Origin: Isosphaeraceae bacterium
GTDB taxonomy: Bacteria > Planctomycetota > Planctomycetia > Isosphaerales > Isosphaeraceae
Length of the DNA: 55,103 nucleotides
Direction of reading: 5' to 3'
NCBI GenBank assembly: GCA_025356435.1
Contig: JANXSY010000266.1
Span: forward strand, 1-55,103
Made by a program: the position numbers and the translations under genes. The notes under the pieces were generated by a model. That model was not told where the DNA came from. It searched no databases and saw nothing but the letters and a program-made list of their open reading frames with translations. Below are positions 1 through 7,967 of this stretch, one piece after another; positions within the stretch are counted from its first letter, which is position 1; each line of letters begins with the position of its first letter.

Positions 1-200
1 TCCGCCCCGCCTTCGAGCAGGAAACCATCCTCGCGGTCGGTCCAGATCGCCCCACCGAGCCGGTCTTTCGCTTCGAGCAAGACCACCTCGATCGGTCGCC
101 GGCCCGTCGCCGCCCGTGCGCGGAGTCGATGCGCCGCGACGAGCCCCGAAAGCCCCCCGCCTACCACAACGACCCGGTCGCTCGCTGATGCCCGATCCAT
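1..200 (-). CDS. hemY: Protoporphyrinogen oxidase-like FAD amine oxidoreductase, N-terminal fragment
   Basis: Reading the minus strand from the ATG at 200 gives 66 codons that run off the left edge. The fragment has a clear FAD-binding dinucleotide fold: VVVVGGGLSGLVAAHRL at about residues 10-26, then a strand ending in LLEAKDRLGG at about residues 47-56 and a GFLLEGGA segment near the edge. This arrangement is typical of the amine-oxidase/phytoene-desaturase superfamily. The spacing and the TDREDGFLLEGG segment resemble oxygen-dependent protoporphyrinogen oxidase, which oxidises protoporphyrinogen IX or coproporphyrinogen III in haem synthesis. It is divergent from fdhD. Only the first 66 residues are visible, so another FAD amine oxidoreductase remains possible. 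The start has only a weak ribosome site upstream. Confidence 0.6.
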   Translation of the reverse strand, partial: MDRASASDRVVVVGGGLSGLVAAHRLRARAATGRRPIEVVLLEAKDRLGGAIWTDREDGFLLEGGA

Positions 201-521
201 CACGTGCCGAATTCCTATCGCTCGTTGATGAAGTCGTCGGAAGTCGCACCGACACATCTAATAATACCCGACCTTCTGACGGCCGGAAAGGAACGGGTCC
301 GGTCGGTCGGGAGATTTGGAAGGCCGGAAACTCGTTGGGCCACCCAACTCCGAAACTTGCTCTCGCAAGCTGTCTGGTCGGTTGGGAGGTTTGCGAAGTC
401 AGGGGGCTCCCCGCGTCCGACCCGTCCCGCCTGGGCTATTGCCTTGCCATCGGCGGTGATCGGCCGCACAATGGAGTGGGTGCTTTCACTAACAACGCTT
501 CAATCATCGTCGGGTGGTGTG
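201..521. other. Intergenic leader between divergent hemY-like gene and fdhD, with repeats and hairpins
   Basis: About 320 bases without a convincing gene. Two near-identical 22-23 nt direct repeats lie at 301-322 and 376-398, sharing GGTCGGT, GGGA and TTTG blocks. Small hairpins are visible at 334-348 (GTTGGG, CCA, CCCAAC) and about 356-369 (CTTGC, loop, GCAAG). The region probably holds both divergent promoters and the fdhD 5' leader. I cannot match it to a known riboswitch. Confidence 0.4.
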
Positions 522-1409
522 ATGTTGAACCGCTCCGGGTTTCGCGCCGCCCCGCCCTCCCTGCCGACCCCTTCCGGGCCGCCGATGCCTCTTGACGTCG
601 CGCCGGTCGAGATGGTGGCCGTGGGCGAGGGGGGGGCTGAGGTGCGGTCCGACTGGCTCGCGATTGAGGAGCCGCTGGAGATCCGGGCCAGGGGACCGGG
701 GCAGAAGGTGGTCAGCGTCGCGGTCACGATGCGAACGCCCGGCGATGACCCCGAGCTGGCTGTTGGGTTCCTGTTCACCGAGGGGCTGATCCGGTCGCGC
801 GACGAGGTGGTCTCTGTTGGCCCTTGCGTGCCGACGAAGGTCGGCGTGGCGTGCAACGTCGTCGCGGTCGTCCTGTCTCGACCATTCGACGGCGACTCGT
901 TGAAGCGAAACTTCTTCGCGACTTCAAGTTGCGGCGTCTGCGGCAAGGCAACGCTCGAACAGGTCGCGGTGCGGTGCGATCGCGTCGCGGCGGGGCCGGT
1001 CGTGGGCCGTTCGGTGATCGTCGGGCTGCCTGAGACGTTGCGACGAGTCCAGTCGGCATTCGACCGGACCGGCGGGCTGCATGCGGCCGGTCTGTTTGAC
1101 GTTGAGGGGCAAGCGATCGCCGTGCGAGAGGATGTCGGCCGGCACAACGCCGTCGACAAGCTGGTCGGCCGGGCTTTCCTTGATGGCGAATTGCCGCTCT
1201 CGGGGCGGATCTTGCTGGTCTCGGGACGGACGAGCTTCGAGATTCTTCAGAAGGCGGCAGTGGCGGGCGTGCCGATCGTCTGTGCGGTGTCAGCCCCGTC
1301 GAGCCTGGCGGTCTCGGTGGCCGATCGGCTGGGCATCACACTGATCGGTTTCCTGCGGGGGCCGCGCTTCAACGTCTATACTCATCCCGATCGGATTGAC
1401 GTGTCTTGA
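522..1409 (+). CDS. fdhD: FdhD, sulfurtransferase for molybdenum cofactor of formate dehydrogenase-type enzymes
   Basis: FdhD takes sulfur from IscS and passes it to the molybdenum cofactor, giving the sulfido ligand that formate dehydrogenase-type enzymes need. The protein is about 295 residues from the ATG at 522. It shows the family signatures AIEEPLEIR, TMRTPGDDPELAVGFLFTEG (about 69-88), the essential Cys pair SSCGVCG (C137, C140), the AVREDVGRHNAVDK block and LLVSGRTSFEI. A shorter start at 585 (274 aa) is nearer the usual family length, so the first 21 residues are uncertain. The open frame extends upstream to 204, but that part reads as leader. The gene sits 44 nt before the YdeP-type molybdoenzyme and is probably cotranscribed with it, which fits a dedicated maturation partner. 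Confidence 0.93.
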   Translation: MLNRSGFRAAPPSLPTPSGPPMPLDVAPVEMVAVGEGGAEVRSDWLAIEEPLEIRARGPGQKVVSVAVTMRTPGDDPELAVGFLFTEGLIRSRDEVVSVGPCVPTKVGVACNVVAVVLSRPFDGDSLKRNFFATSSCGVCGKATLEQVAVRCDRVAAGPVVGRSVIVGLPETLRRVQSAFDRTGGLHAAGLFDVEGQAIAVREDVGRHNAVDKLVGRAFLDGELPLSGRILLVSGRTSFEILQKAAVAGVPIVCAVSAPSSLAVSVADRLGITLIGFLRGPRFNVYTHPDRIDVS

Positions 1410-1453
1410 TTCGTGGGGTGGGCTGACGGCCCGTCTCGAAAGGGTATTGAGCG

Positions 1454-3766
1454 ATGTCAGAGCCACTGGGTAAAACTCCGGAGTCGCGGGCTGTTGAGAC
1501 GGCGGATTTCGCCGTCCGTCCTAACCATCACCCGGCTGCCGGCATTGAGGCGCTCACGAGCACGCTCAAGCACGTCATTCACGAGACGGGGATCATCCGG
1601 GGCGCATCGACCCTGCTCAAGCTCAACCAGGTCAATGGCTTCGACTGCCCCGGATGCGCCTGGCCCGAGCCCGACGCCGGACACCGCTCGCACGCTGAGT
1701 TCTGCGAGAACGGGGCCAAGGCCGTCGCTGCTGAGGCAACCACCAGGCGAGTGACCGCCGACTTCTTCCGCGAGTGGCCGGTGTCCCGCCTTCTCGAACA
1801 GTCCGACTACTGGCTCGAATCGCAAGGCCGGCTCACCGAGCCGATGGTCCTCCGCGAAGGGTCTGATCATTACGAGCCGATCTCCTGGGACAATGCCTTC
1901 GGGCTGGTCGCGAACGAGTTGAACGCTCTCGGATCGCCCGACGAAGCGATCTTCTACACCTCGGGCCGGACCAGCAACGAGGCGGCCTTTCTCTATCAGT
2001 TGTTCGTCCGCAAGTTCGGCACGAACAACATGCCCGACTGCTCGAACATGTGCCACGAGTCAACCGGCGTCGGCATGAACGAGACGCTGGGGGTCGGCAA
2101 GGGGACCGTCTCGCTCGACGACTTCACCAAGGCCGACGCCATCTTCGTGATTGGTCAGAATCCGGGAACGAACCATCCCCGGATGCTCTCGTCGCTTCAG
2201 TCGGCCGCGCGGCGAGGCTGCCACATCGTCAGCATCAACCCGCTGCACGAGCGCGCGATGGATCGGTTCGCCCACCCTCAGCACGTCACCGAGATGCTCA
2301 CCGGCGGCACCTCGATCGCCGAGCTGGCCGTGCCGGTGCGGATCAATGGCGACGTGGCGCTGCTCAAGGGGATCATGAAAGAGGTGATGGACGAGGAGCG
2401 GAGACGGCCGGGCCAGGTGCTCGACCGCAGCTTCATTGATGAACACACTTCGGGCTTCAACGAGTTTGCCGGAGCGCTCGAAGCGGCCTCGTGGGACGAG
2501 ATCGTCGAGCAGAGCGGCATCGCCCGCGACCTGATCCGCAAGGTTGCGAAAATCTACATTGATGCCGATCGCGTCATCGCGTGTTGGGCGATGGGTCTCA
2601 CGCAGCACAAGAACGCTGTCGGCAACATCCGCGAAGTGGTCAACCTGCTCCTGCTCCGGGGCAACCTCGGCAAGCCGGGCGCGGGGGCGTGCCCGGTCCG
2701 AGGCCATAGCAATGTCCAGGGCGACCGGACGATGGGGATTTATGAGCGCCCGTCAAAGGCGTTCCTCGAACGGCTCGGCAAGGTCTTCGCCTTCTCTCCG
2801 CCGGTCGAACACGGTCACGACGTCGTCGCCGCGATCAAGGTGATGCACGCCGGCCCGCCGCACGTCTTCTTCGCGATGGGCGGCAACTTCCACTCGGCCA
2901 CCCCCGACACCGCCCTGACCGCTGAGGCTCTCCGTCGTTGCCGGCTCACCGCGCACGTCACGACCAAGCTCAACCGCTCGCATCTCGTCCACGGCAAGCT
3001 GGCGCTGATCCTCCCCTGCCTCGGCCGGACCGAGGTCGACACGCAGGCGAACGGGCCGCAGTTCATCACGGTCGAAGATTCGATGAGCGTCGTCCACTCG
3101 TCGCGCGGCGGTCTCGTGCCCGCGTCGCCCCACCTGCTGAGCGAACCGGCGATCGTCGCCCGCCTCGCCGAGGCCACACTCGGTTCAAGGTCGGGCGTGG
3201 ACTGGCCGAGCTTCGCCGCCGACTACGACCTCATCCGCGACCGGATCGCTGACGTGATCCCCGGCTTCGAAGACTTCAACACGCGGGTCCGCCAGCCCGG
3301 AGGGTTCACCCTTCCCAACGCCGCCGCGTCGCGCAACTTCAAGACCGGCACCGGCAAGGCGCGATTCACAGTCCAGCCGATCCCCCGAATCGACCTGGCC
3401 CCCGGCCAAATCCTGATGATGACCGTCCGGAGCCACGACCAGTACAACACGACGATCTACGGCCTCGACGATCGCTATCGGGGCGTCTATCAAGAGCGCA
3501 GGGTTGTGTTCATGAATCGCGACGACATCGCCGAACTCGGCCTTGTCGATAGCCAGGTCGTCGACTTGATCGGCGAGTTCCGTGGCGAGCGTCGGCTAGC
3601 GAGCCGGTTCATCGTCGTCCCCTACGACATCCCTCGACGCTGCGCCGCGACCTATTTTCCCGAGTCTAATGTCCTCGTCGCGGTCGATGACTACGCCGAT
3701 GGCAGCCGGACCCCAGCGTCGAAATCCGTCGTGATTCGCGTCGTGCCGACGGGGGCCAAGGGCTGA
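1454..3766 (+). CDS. FdhF/YdeP family molybdopterin oxidoreductase
   Basis: A 770-residue molybdenum bis-MGD oxidoreductase of the formate dehydrogenase alpha-subunit superfamily. It matches the YdeP branch: FDCPGCAWPEP with C65 and C68 near the N-terminus, an FCENGAKAVA segment, then SNMCHESTGVGMNETLG at the place where the molybdenum ligand lies in relatives. Later blocks include GQNPGTNHPRM, SINPLHERAM and a C-terminal MopB-like cofactor domain (RSHDQYNTTIYGL, MNRDDIAELGL). No other subunit or membrane anchor is adjacent, so it probably acts as a soluble single-subunit enzyme. No secretion signal is visible, so it is likely cytoplasmic. The substrate of this family is not firmly established; E. 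coli YdeP is linked to acid resistance. The upstream fdhD supports a sulfurated molybdenum site. Confidence 0.9.
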   Translation: MSEPLGKTPESRAVETADFAVRPNHHPAAGIEALTSTLKHVIHETGIIRGASTLLKLNQVNGFDCPGCAWPEPDAGHRSHAEFCENGAKAVAAEATTRRVTADFFREWPVSRLLEQSDYWLESQGRLTEPMVLREGSDHYEPISWDNAFGLVANELNALGSPDEAIFYTSGRTSNEAAFLYQLFVRKFGTNNMPDCSNMCHESTGVGMNETLGVGKGTVSLDDFTKADAIFVIGQNPGTNHPRMLSSLQSAARRGCHIVSINPLHERAMDRFAHPQHVTEMLTGGTSIAELAVPVRINGDVALLKGIMKEVMDEERRRPGQVLDRSFIDEHTSGFNEFAGALEAASWDEIVEQSGIARDLIRKVAKIYIDADRVIACWAMGLTQHKNAVGNIREVVNLLLLRGNLGKPGAGACPVRGHSNVQGDRTMGIYERPSKAFLERLGKVFAFSPPVEHGHDVVAAIKVMHAGPPHVFFAMGGNFHSATPDTALTAEALRRCRLTAHVTTKLNRSHLVHGKLALILPCLGRTEVDTQANGPQFITVEDSMSVVHSSRGGLVPASPHLLSEPAIVARLAEATLGSRSGVDWPSFAADYDLIRDRIADVIPGFEDFNTRVRQPGGFTLPNAAASRNFKTGTGKARFTVQPIPRIDLAPGQILMMTVRSHDQYNTTIYGLDDRYRGVYQERRVVFMNRDDIAELGLVDSQVVDLIGEFRGERRLASRFIVVPYDIPRRCAATYFPESNVLVAVDDYADGSRTPASKSVVIRVVPTGAKG

Positions 3767-3810
3767 GATTTGGGCCTACATCAGACGAGCTTTGTTGGAC
3801 CTCGACGGCT

Positions 3811-4151
3811 CTACGGACCGCCTTGTTTCGGGGTCATCACGGTTGCAAAGACAGGTCGTTGGGGCCGCTTTTCTCCAAAGCGATGCTGTTCTTCTTGGAT
3901 ACGCCAGACCGGAATCATCGCCTCGCAGTCCGCCGCGCCGACGCCTTCGATCCTGGTGAAGTGAACCCGCCAGACGTTGCTGCCCGCGCTCGGAGCGATC
4001 TTGTCGGCCCGGTTTCGGTCGGGTCGAAGCCGGGCTGACGCTGCGGGATCAGGGCGGAGGCGAACTGGATCGCCAACGATTCTGACGAAGGGCGACACAT
4101 TAGAGCGAACACCGCAATGGCGATCATCACCCCGCCGATCCGCCACTCCAA
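3811..4151 (-). pseudogene. Possible remnant of a small membrane-anchored protein
   Basis: The 520 bases between the YdeP-type gene and the topoisomerase hold no intact gene. On the minus strand from 4151, one frame begins with WRIGGVMIAIAVFALMC, a short N-terminal membrane helix of a type common in planctomycete proteins. It continues as SESLAIQFASALIPQRQPGFD before losing sense. A second minus frame then gives NVWRVHFTRIEGVGAADCEA and PVWRIQEEQHRFGEKRPQR down to 3811. A frameshift near 4000-4030 would join the two into one polypeptide of about 110 residues. No family is recognised. It could also be chance reading in high-GC DNA, so this call is tentative. I see nothing else in 3767-3810 or 4152-4288. 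Confidence 0.3.
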
Positions 4152-4288
4152 CTATCGAGAGCGGACACCTTGTCGCTTTTGATCCATGGGTCACCTCCAG
4201 GCGCGATCCCTGTCCTCCCCGCGACTGCTCGGCGGAATGAGGGGCTGGAAACGTCCTTTTATCTTGCCGGAGGAAAGACTCGATCGCG

Positions 4289-5470
4289 ATGGACCGGGAC
4301 GGGGCACAACCCCCAGAATCGAGAGTAATAACTGGTCGTGGACAACCGCGTTCGGCACTCGAGTTGCTCACAGTTCATTTCAGGTGCAGCACCATTTCTC
4401 GCCGCAAGTCGAAACCCGAGCCTGTCCACGTTGACCCCGTCGTTTCGGCCAAATTGGCGGGGCTGCGGTATGTGTCGGACGAGTCGCCGGGCATTGGACG
4501 GAAGGCGAAAGGGAAAGGGGTTACTTACGTCGGGGTCGACGGCAAGACGCTGCGAGACGCGGACGATCTGGCGCGGATCAAGTCGTTGGCGATCCCTCCA
4601 GCGTGGACCGAGGTCTGGATCTGCCCACGGGCTGACGGGCATCTTCAGGCCACGGGGCGGGATGCGAAGGGGCGGAAGCAATATCGCTACCATCCGCGCT
4701 GGCGAGAGACGCGTGACGAGACAAAATATGGCCGGATGATGGTGTTCGGGCAGTCGTTGCCTACGATCCGTGAGAAGGTCGAGGTTGATCTTGCCCTCCC
4801 GGGATTGCCGCGTGAGAAGGTGCTCGCGACGATTATCCGGCTGCTTGAGATGACGCTGATCCGCGTCGGCAATGAAGAATATGCGCGCACTAACAGCTCG
4901 TTCGGGCTGACGACGATGCGCGACCGCCACGTCAAGGAGGGTCCAGGCAAGCTAACCTTCGCATTCAAGGGGAAGAGCAGCGTCAAGCATGTGATCGACC
5001 TCGCCGATAAGCGGCTGGCCCGGATCGTCCGGAAGTGTCGCGACCTGCCGGGCCAGACACTCTTTCAGTATCGCGATCATGACGGCAAGACGCACGCGAT
5101 CGACTCGGCCGACGTGAATGACTACCTCGTCACCCTCTCGGGGAGAGACTTCACCGCGAAAGACTTCCGGACCTGGGCCGGGACTGTGCTCGCGGCGATC
5201 GCGCTCAGGGAATTCGAGGCGTTCGACTCGGAGACGCAAGCCAAGAAAAACGTGATCTGCGCGATCGAGTCGGTCGCCAAACGCCTGGGCAACACGCCGA
5301 CCGTCTGCCGCAAATGTTACGTTCATCCCCAGATCATCGAGTCGTATCTCGACGGCTCAATGCTCGCTACACTCAAGGAGAAGGCTGAGGACGAGCTTGC
5401 TGACAATATCGCCTCGCTCAACCCCGAAGAGGCGGCCGTTCTGGCGTTGCTTCATGCTCGTTTGATGTAA
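4289..5470 (+). CDS. Type IB DNA topoisomerase (poxvirus/bacterial type)
   Basis: A bacterial topoisomerase IB that relaxes DNA supercoils through a transient 3'-phosphotyrosyl nicked intermediate. The N-terminal domain contains VSDESPGIGRKAKGKG and GKTLRDADDLARIKSLAIPP. The catalytic domain carries GRKQYRYHPRWRE, a GNEEYARTNSSFGLTTMRDRHV-like block, LFQYRD and FRTWAGTVLA. The nucleophile is Tyr353 in HPQIIESYLDG, preceded by NTPTVCRKCYV. At 393 residues it is slightly longer than usual. The first 40 or so residues look unlike the family and may be mis-started, although a GGAGGAAAG site lies at 4269-4277, rather far from this ATG. No better in-frame ATG exists. An HPF-like gene follows 40 nt downstream. 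Confidence 0.93.
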   Translation: MDRDGAQPPESRVITGRGQPRSALELLTVHFRCSTISRRKSKPEPVHVDPVVSAKLAGLRYVSDESPGIGRKAKGKGVTYVGVDGKTLRDADDLARIKSLAIPPAWTEVWICPRADGHLQATGRDAKGRKQYRYHPRWRETRDETKYGRMMVFGQSLPTIREKVEVDLALPGLPREKVLATIIRLLEMTLIRVGNEEYARTNSSFGLTTMRDRHVKEGPGKLTFAFKGKSSVKHVIDLADKRLARIVRKCRDLPGQTLFQYRDHDGKTHAIDSADVNDYLVTLSGRDFTAKDFRTWAGTVLAAIALREFEAFDSETQAKKNVICAIESVAKRLGNTPTVCRKCYVHPQIIESYLDGSMLATLKEKAEDELADNIASLNPEEAAVLALLHARLM

Positions 5471-5510
5471 AAGTGACCGATCTGAATCACGTGCCGAAGG
5501 AGGCTGACCG

Positions 5511-5858
5511 ATGCTCGTTCATGTTAACACCGACAATCATATTCATGGGAGCGAGACACTCACCACCCAGGTCGAGGCCGAAGTCAGCGGCGCTGTCGGG
5601 CGGTTCGGCGAACAGATCACGCGGGTCGAGGTCCACCTACACGACTTGAACGGTCACAAAGGGGGCATCGACAAGCGTTGCGTGATGGAAGCCCGGATCG
5701 CGGGCCATCAGCCCGTCGCCGTCACCCACGAAGCCGGGAGCATTCACGATGCGATCTCGGGGGCGTCCGAGAAGCTCGAACATGCCCTCGCCCACACCCT
5801 CGGCAAGCTCGACCATCACAAGGGGGCGACCTCGATGGGCGGCGATCGGACGATCTGA
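5511..5858 (+). CDS. HPF/RaiA-like ribosome-associated protein
   Basis: A 115-residue protein resembling the short hibernation-promoting factor/RaiA fold, which binds the 30S decoding channel when growth slows. It begins MLVHVNTDNHI and contains RVEVHLHDLNG, RCVMEARIAGHQPVAVTHE and DAISGASEKLEHALAHTLGK, following the family's strand-helix-strand-helix order. The dimerising C-terminal domain of long HPF is missing. The conserved basic patch looks diluted by His and Asp, so it may be a divergent family member. A strong AAGGAGG site at 5497-5503 fixes the start. It lies 40 nt after the topoisomerase gene on the same strand and is likely cotranscribed. The stop is close to the convergent membrane glycosyltransferase. 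Confidence 0.8.
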   Translation: MLVHVNTDNHIHGSETLTTQVEAEVSGAVGRFGEQITRVEVHLHDLNGHKGGIDKRCVMEARIAGHQPVAVTHEAGSIHDAISGASEKLEHALAHTLGKLDHHKGATSMGGDRTI

Positions 5859-5873
5859 TTCGTCGGAAGTCGC

Positions 5874-7643
5874 TCACTTGTCTCGATACCGCCGCATGGT
5901 CGCCCCGACGGGCCGGTCTTTCGGGCCGTATTCGAGCGGTATCCAGCCGAGCGGGGTGAATGGGTTCGTCACCCGGTAGAGGTGGACGACGAACCGAGGC
6001 CCCGCTTGGCGCTGGAGCGGCTCTTTGCCCGAGTAGAACGGCGGGACGGTCCGGAAGGGAATCGTGTCCTCGAACTTGAGGGTCAAGACTTCCTCGACGA
6101 GCGCGGGGTCGATGATAACCTTCGGCTCCATGTCGATCTTGTCGTCGTGAACGACAAAGATGTCGCCGCGTTTCAGCTCGGTGCGGCCGAGGACGACGTG
6201 TTTGAGACCGGCCTGGGCCGCATAGTGCCGGAAGCCCCACCGGCCGGCGTACCAGGCGGTCTGGCCCGGTTCGAGTCGTGCGAGGGCGTCGCTCGCGGCG
6301 GTCTCGGCGGCGGCCTTCTCGACCCGGGCCTCGTGGAGGTCGACACCGTAATAGAACAGGCCGAGGGCGACGCCCGCCGCCGCAGCCCAGGAGATACCGG
6401 ATCGTCGGACGGTCGGCCGGCACGTGCGCGAGGCGAGTCGTCCCGAGAGGAGGGTCGCCGCGACGATGATCCCCACGACGCGACGAACCGCCGAATAGGG
6501 GGAGAGGACGAAGAAGCCGACGATTTCGAGGACCAGCCAGAGGACGAGGAAGAGGCTGTCGGCGTTGCCCCGCCATCGAGGCCGGGCCGGGTTGCTCGCC
6601 CGTCGTCGCAGGAGGGCAGACGAGACGGCCGAGAGATTGATGATGAGGAGCGACCCCATCACGAGGAAGGCGGGCTGGGTCTGATAGCCCGCGCCAATCG
6701 CCGCGAACCCGCCGAGAATGAGGACGGTCGTCACCCTTGCCAGGACCGGCCGCGAACGCGCCACCTGCCCCAGGAGCAAGATTCCGGGCGCGACCCCGCC
6801 GAGAATCGCCACGAGCGCCTTGGCGGCGTTGATCCGATCGAAGAGTGCCGTATGCTTCTTCTGGGAATGCCAGAGGAAATGCGAGGCCCCATACTGGACG
6901 TAGATGAGGTATTCCCAGCCGACGAACAGGGCCGCCGCCGTCAGGCCCGCGACGAGTCCGAGCCCGATCCTCCGATGCGTCAGGGCATAGAGGCCCATCA
7001 CCCCCGGGAAGACGAACCCGGTCCACTTGACGTTGATCGCCAGCCCCGCGAGCAGGCCAGCGACGATCGCCAGAGCGAGGGAGCCGGGTCGTCGGTCGCA
7101 GGCCCTGGCGAAGACGCACAGACCCGCCACCCCGAGGGCGAGGGTTGGCACGTCGAGCATGAAGTTGAGACTGGGGAGGATCGCGGGAGAAAACGCGATC
7201 ATGGCCGCGATCGCGGGCTCGGTCCCGCGCGCGAAGCGTCGGGCGAGCCCCCAGGCCCCACCGATCAGCAAGAGGGAGAAGGGAAAGAGCCAGAGCTTGC
7301 AGAGGAAGGTGTTATCGCCGTGAATCCGGTAGGCCCACGACCACCAGTAGGGGAGGAAGACGGGGACCAGCACGTCCATGCCGTCTTTGGGGGGCGTCCA
7401 GTAGTCGTTAATTGCGCCGCCATAGGGATTTCCCGGTTGCGCCGCGATCTGGGTCGCGTAGGAGTGATAGATTGCGTCGTCCATATGCAGCGGCTTGATG
7501 GCGTTGAGCAACGTCATCGACGCGGCAATGGCGACGATCCAGGCCCCCGAGGCGAGTCGGTCGGGGGTTCGACGAGATGGGAGCGGCATCGATCGGGCCT
7601 CCGGGCCGAGGGCAGCGGTTGTCGTGGTCGGTGGCGGCCCCAC
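5874..7643 (-). CDS. Multi-pass membrane glycosyltransferase, GT39/ArnT-like (GT-C)
   Basis: A large integral membrane protein (up to 589 aa; a second Met at residue 19 is also possible). It has a first-loop acidic motif after the first membrane helix, KPLHMDDAIYHSYA, as in GT-C enzymes that use polyprenyl-phosphate sugars. About ten hydrophobic helices follow, for example LAIVAGLLAGLAINVKWTG and LGLVAGLTAAALFVGWEYL. The C-terminal third is a soluble domain with RWGFRHYAAQAG and FEDTIPFRTVPPFYSG. The likely role is transfer of a sugar from a lipid carrier to an envelope acceptor. Donor and acceptor cannot be read from the sequence. It is transcribed alone, convergent with the HPF-like gene and divergent from the M24-fold gene. 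Confidence 0.8.
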   Translation of the reverse strand: MGPPPTTTTAALGPEARSMPLPSRRTPDRLASGAWIVAIAASMTLLNAIKPLHMDDAIYHSYATQIAAQPGNPYGGAINDYWTPPKDGMDVLVPVFLPYWWSWAYRIHGDNTFLCKLWLFPFSLLLIGGAWGLARRFARGTEPAIAAMIAFSPAILPSLNFMLDVPTLALGVAGLCVFARACDRRPGSLALAIVAGLLAGLAINVKWTGFVFPGVMGLYALTHRRIGLGLVAGLTAAALFVGWEYLIYVQYGASHFLWHSQKKHTALFDRINAAKALVAILGGVAPGILLLGQVARSRPVLARVTTVLILGGFAAIGAGYQTQPAFLVMGSLLIINLSAVSSALLRRRASNPARPRWRGNADSLFLVLWLVLEIVGFFVLSPYSAVRRVVGIIVAATLLSGRLASRTCRPTVRRSGISWAAAAGVALGLFYYGVDLHEARVEKAAAETAASDALARLEPGQTAWYAGRWGFRHYAAQAGLKHVVLGRTELKRGDIFVVHDDKIDMEPKVIIDPALVEEVLTLKFEDTIPFRTVPPFYSGKEPLQRQAGPRFVVHLYRVTNPFTPLGWIPLEYGPKDRPVGATMRRYRDK

Positions 7644-7967
7644 CCGGTTCGCACCTTAGTTGACAACGGCCGAAACCGCAAGGCGGGCAGGTGATCGACG
7701 CGATTCACGACCGATGGGGAGAGGGGGCGGGCTCACTTGGGAAAAATCGACCGCCTGGCTTGCATTTCTCCCGGGAGGCTGGAAGGATGAAGGGGTTGCA
7801 TCTCCTTTCCTTGGCGTCGATCGACGCGTCTTCGCGGCCTCTCCGCGCCGTTCGCCAGCGCGTACCATGCCCCCCCCCCACGAATTCGGGCCTGGGTGTT
7901 GCGGCATCGTCTCGTGAGGTCGCTCTCGACGGATGCTCCCGTCACGGCCGAGAACTGGAGGGTCCCT
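7644..7967. other. Divergent intergenic region
   Basis: About 320 bases between two divergent genes. There is no convincing coding frame. A poly-C run sits near 7868-7877 and a GGAGGG ribosome site at 7956-7961 precedes the downstream gene. Both promoters should lie here, but I cannot identify a clear -35/-10 pair. Confidence 0.4.

Noticed and set aside
5982-7694. A 570-codon open frame on the plus strand opposite the membrane glycosyltransferase
   Set aside because: It is Arg/Glu/Gly/Pro-rich with no domain pattern, as expected for the antisense of a high-GC gene. The minus-strand frame has membrane helices and family motifs.
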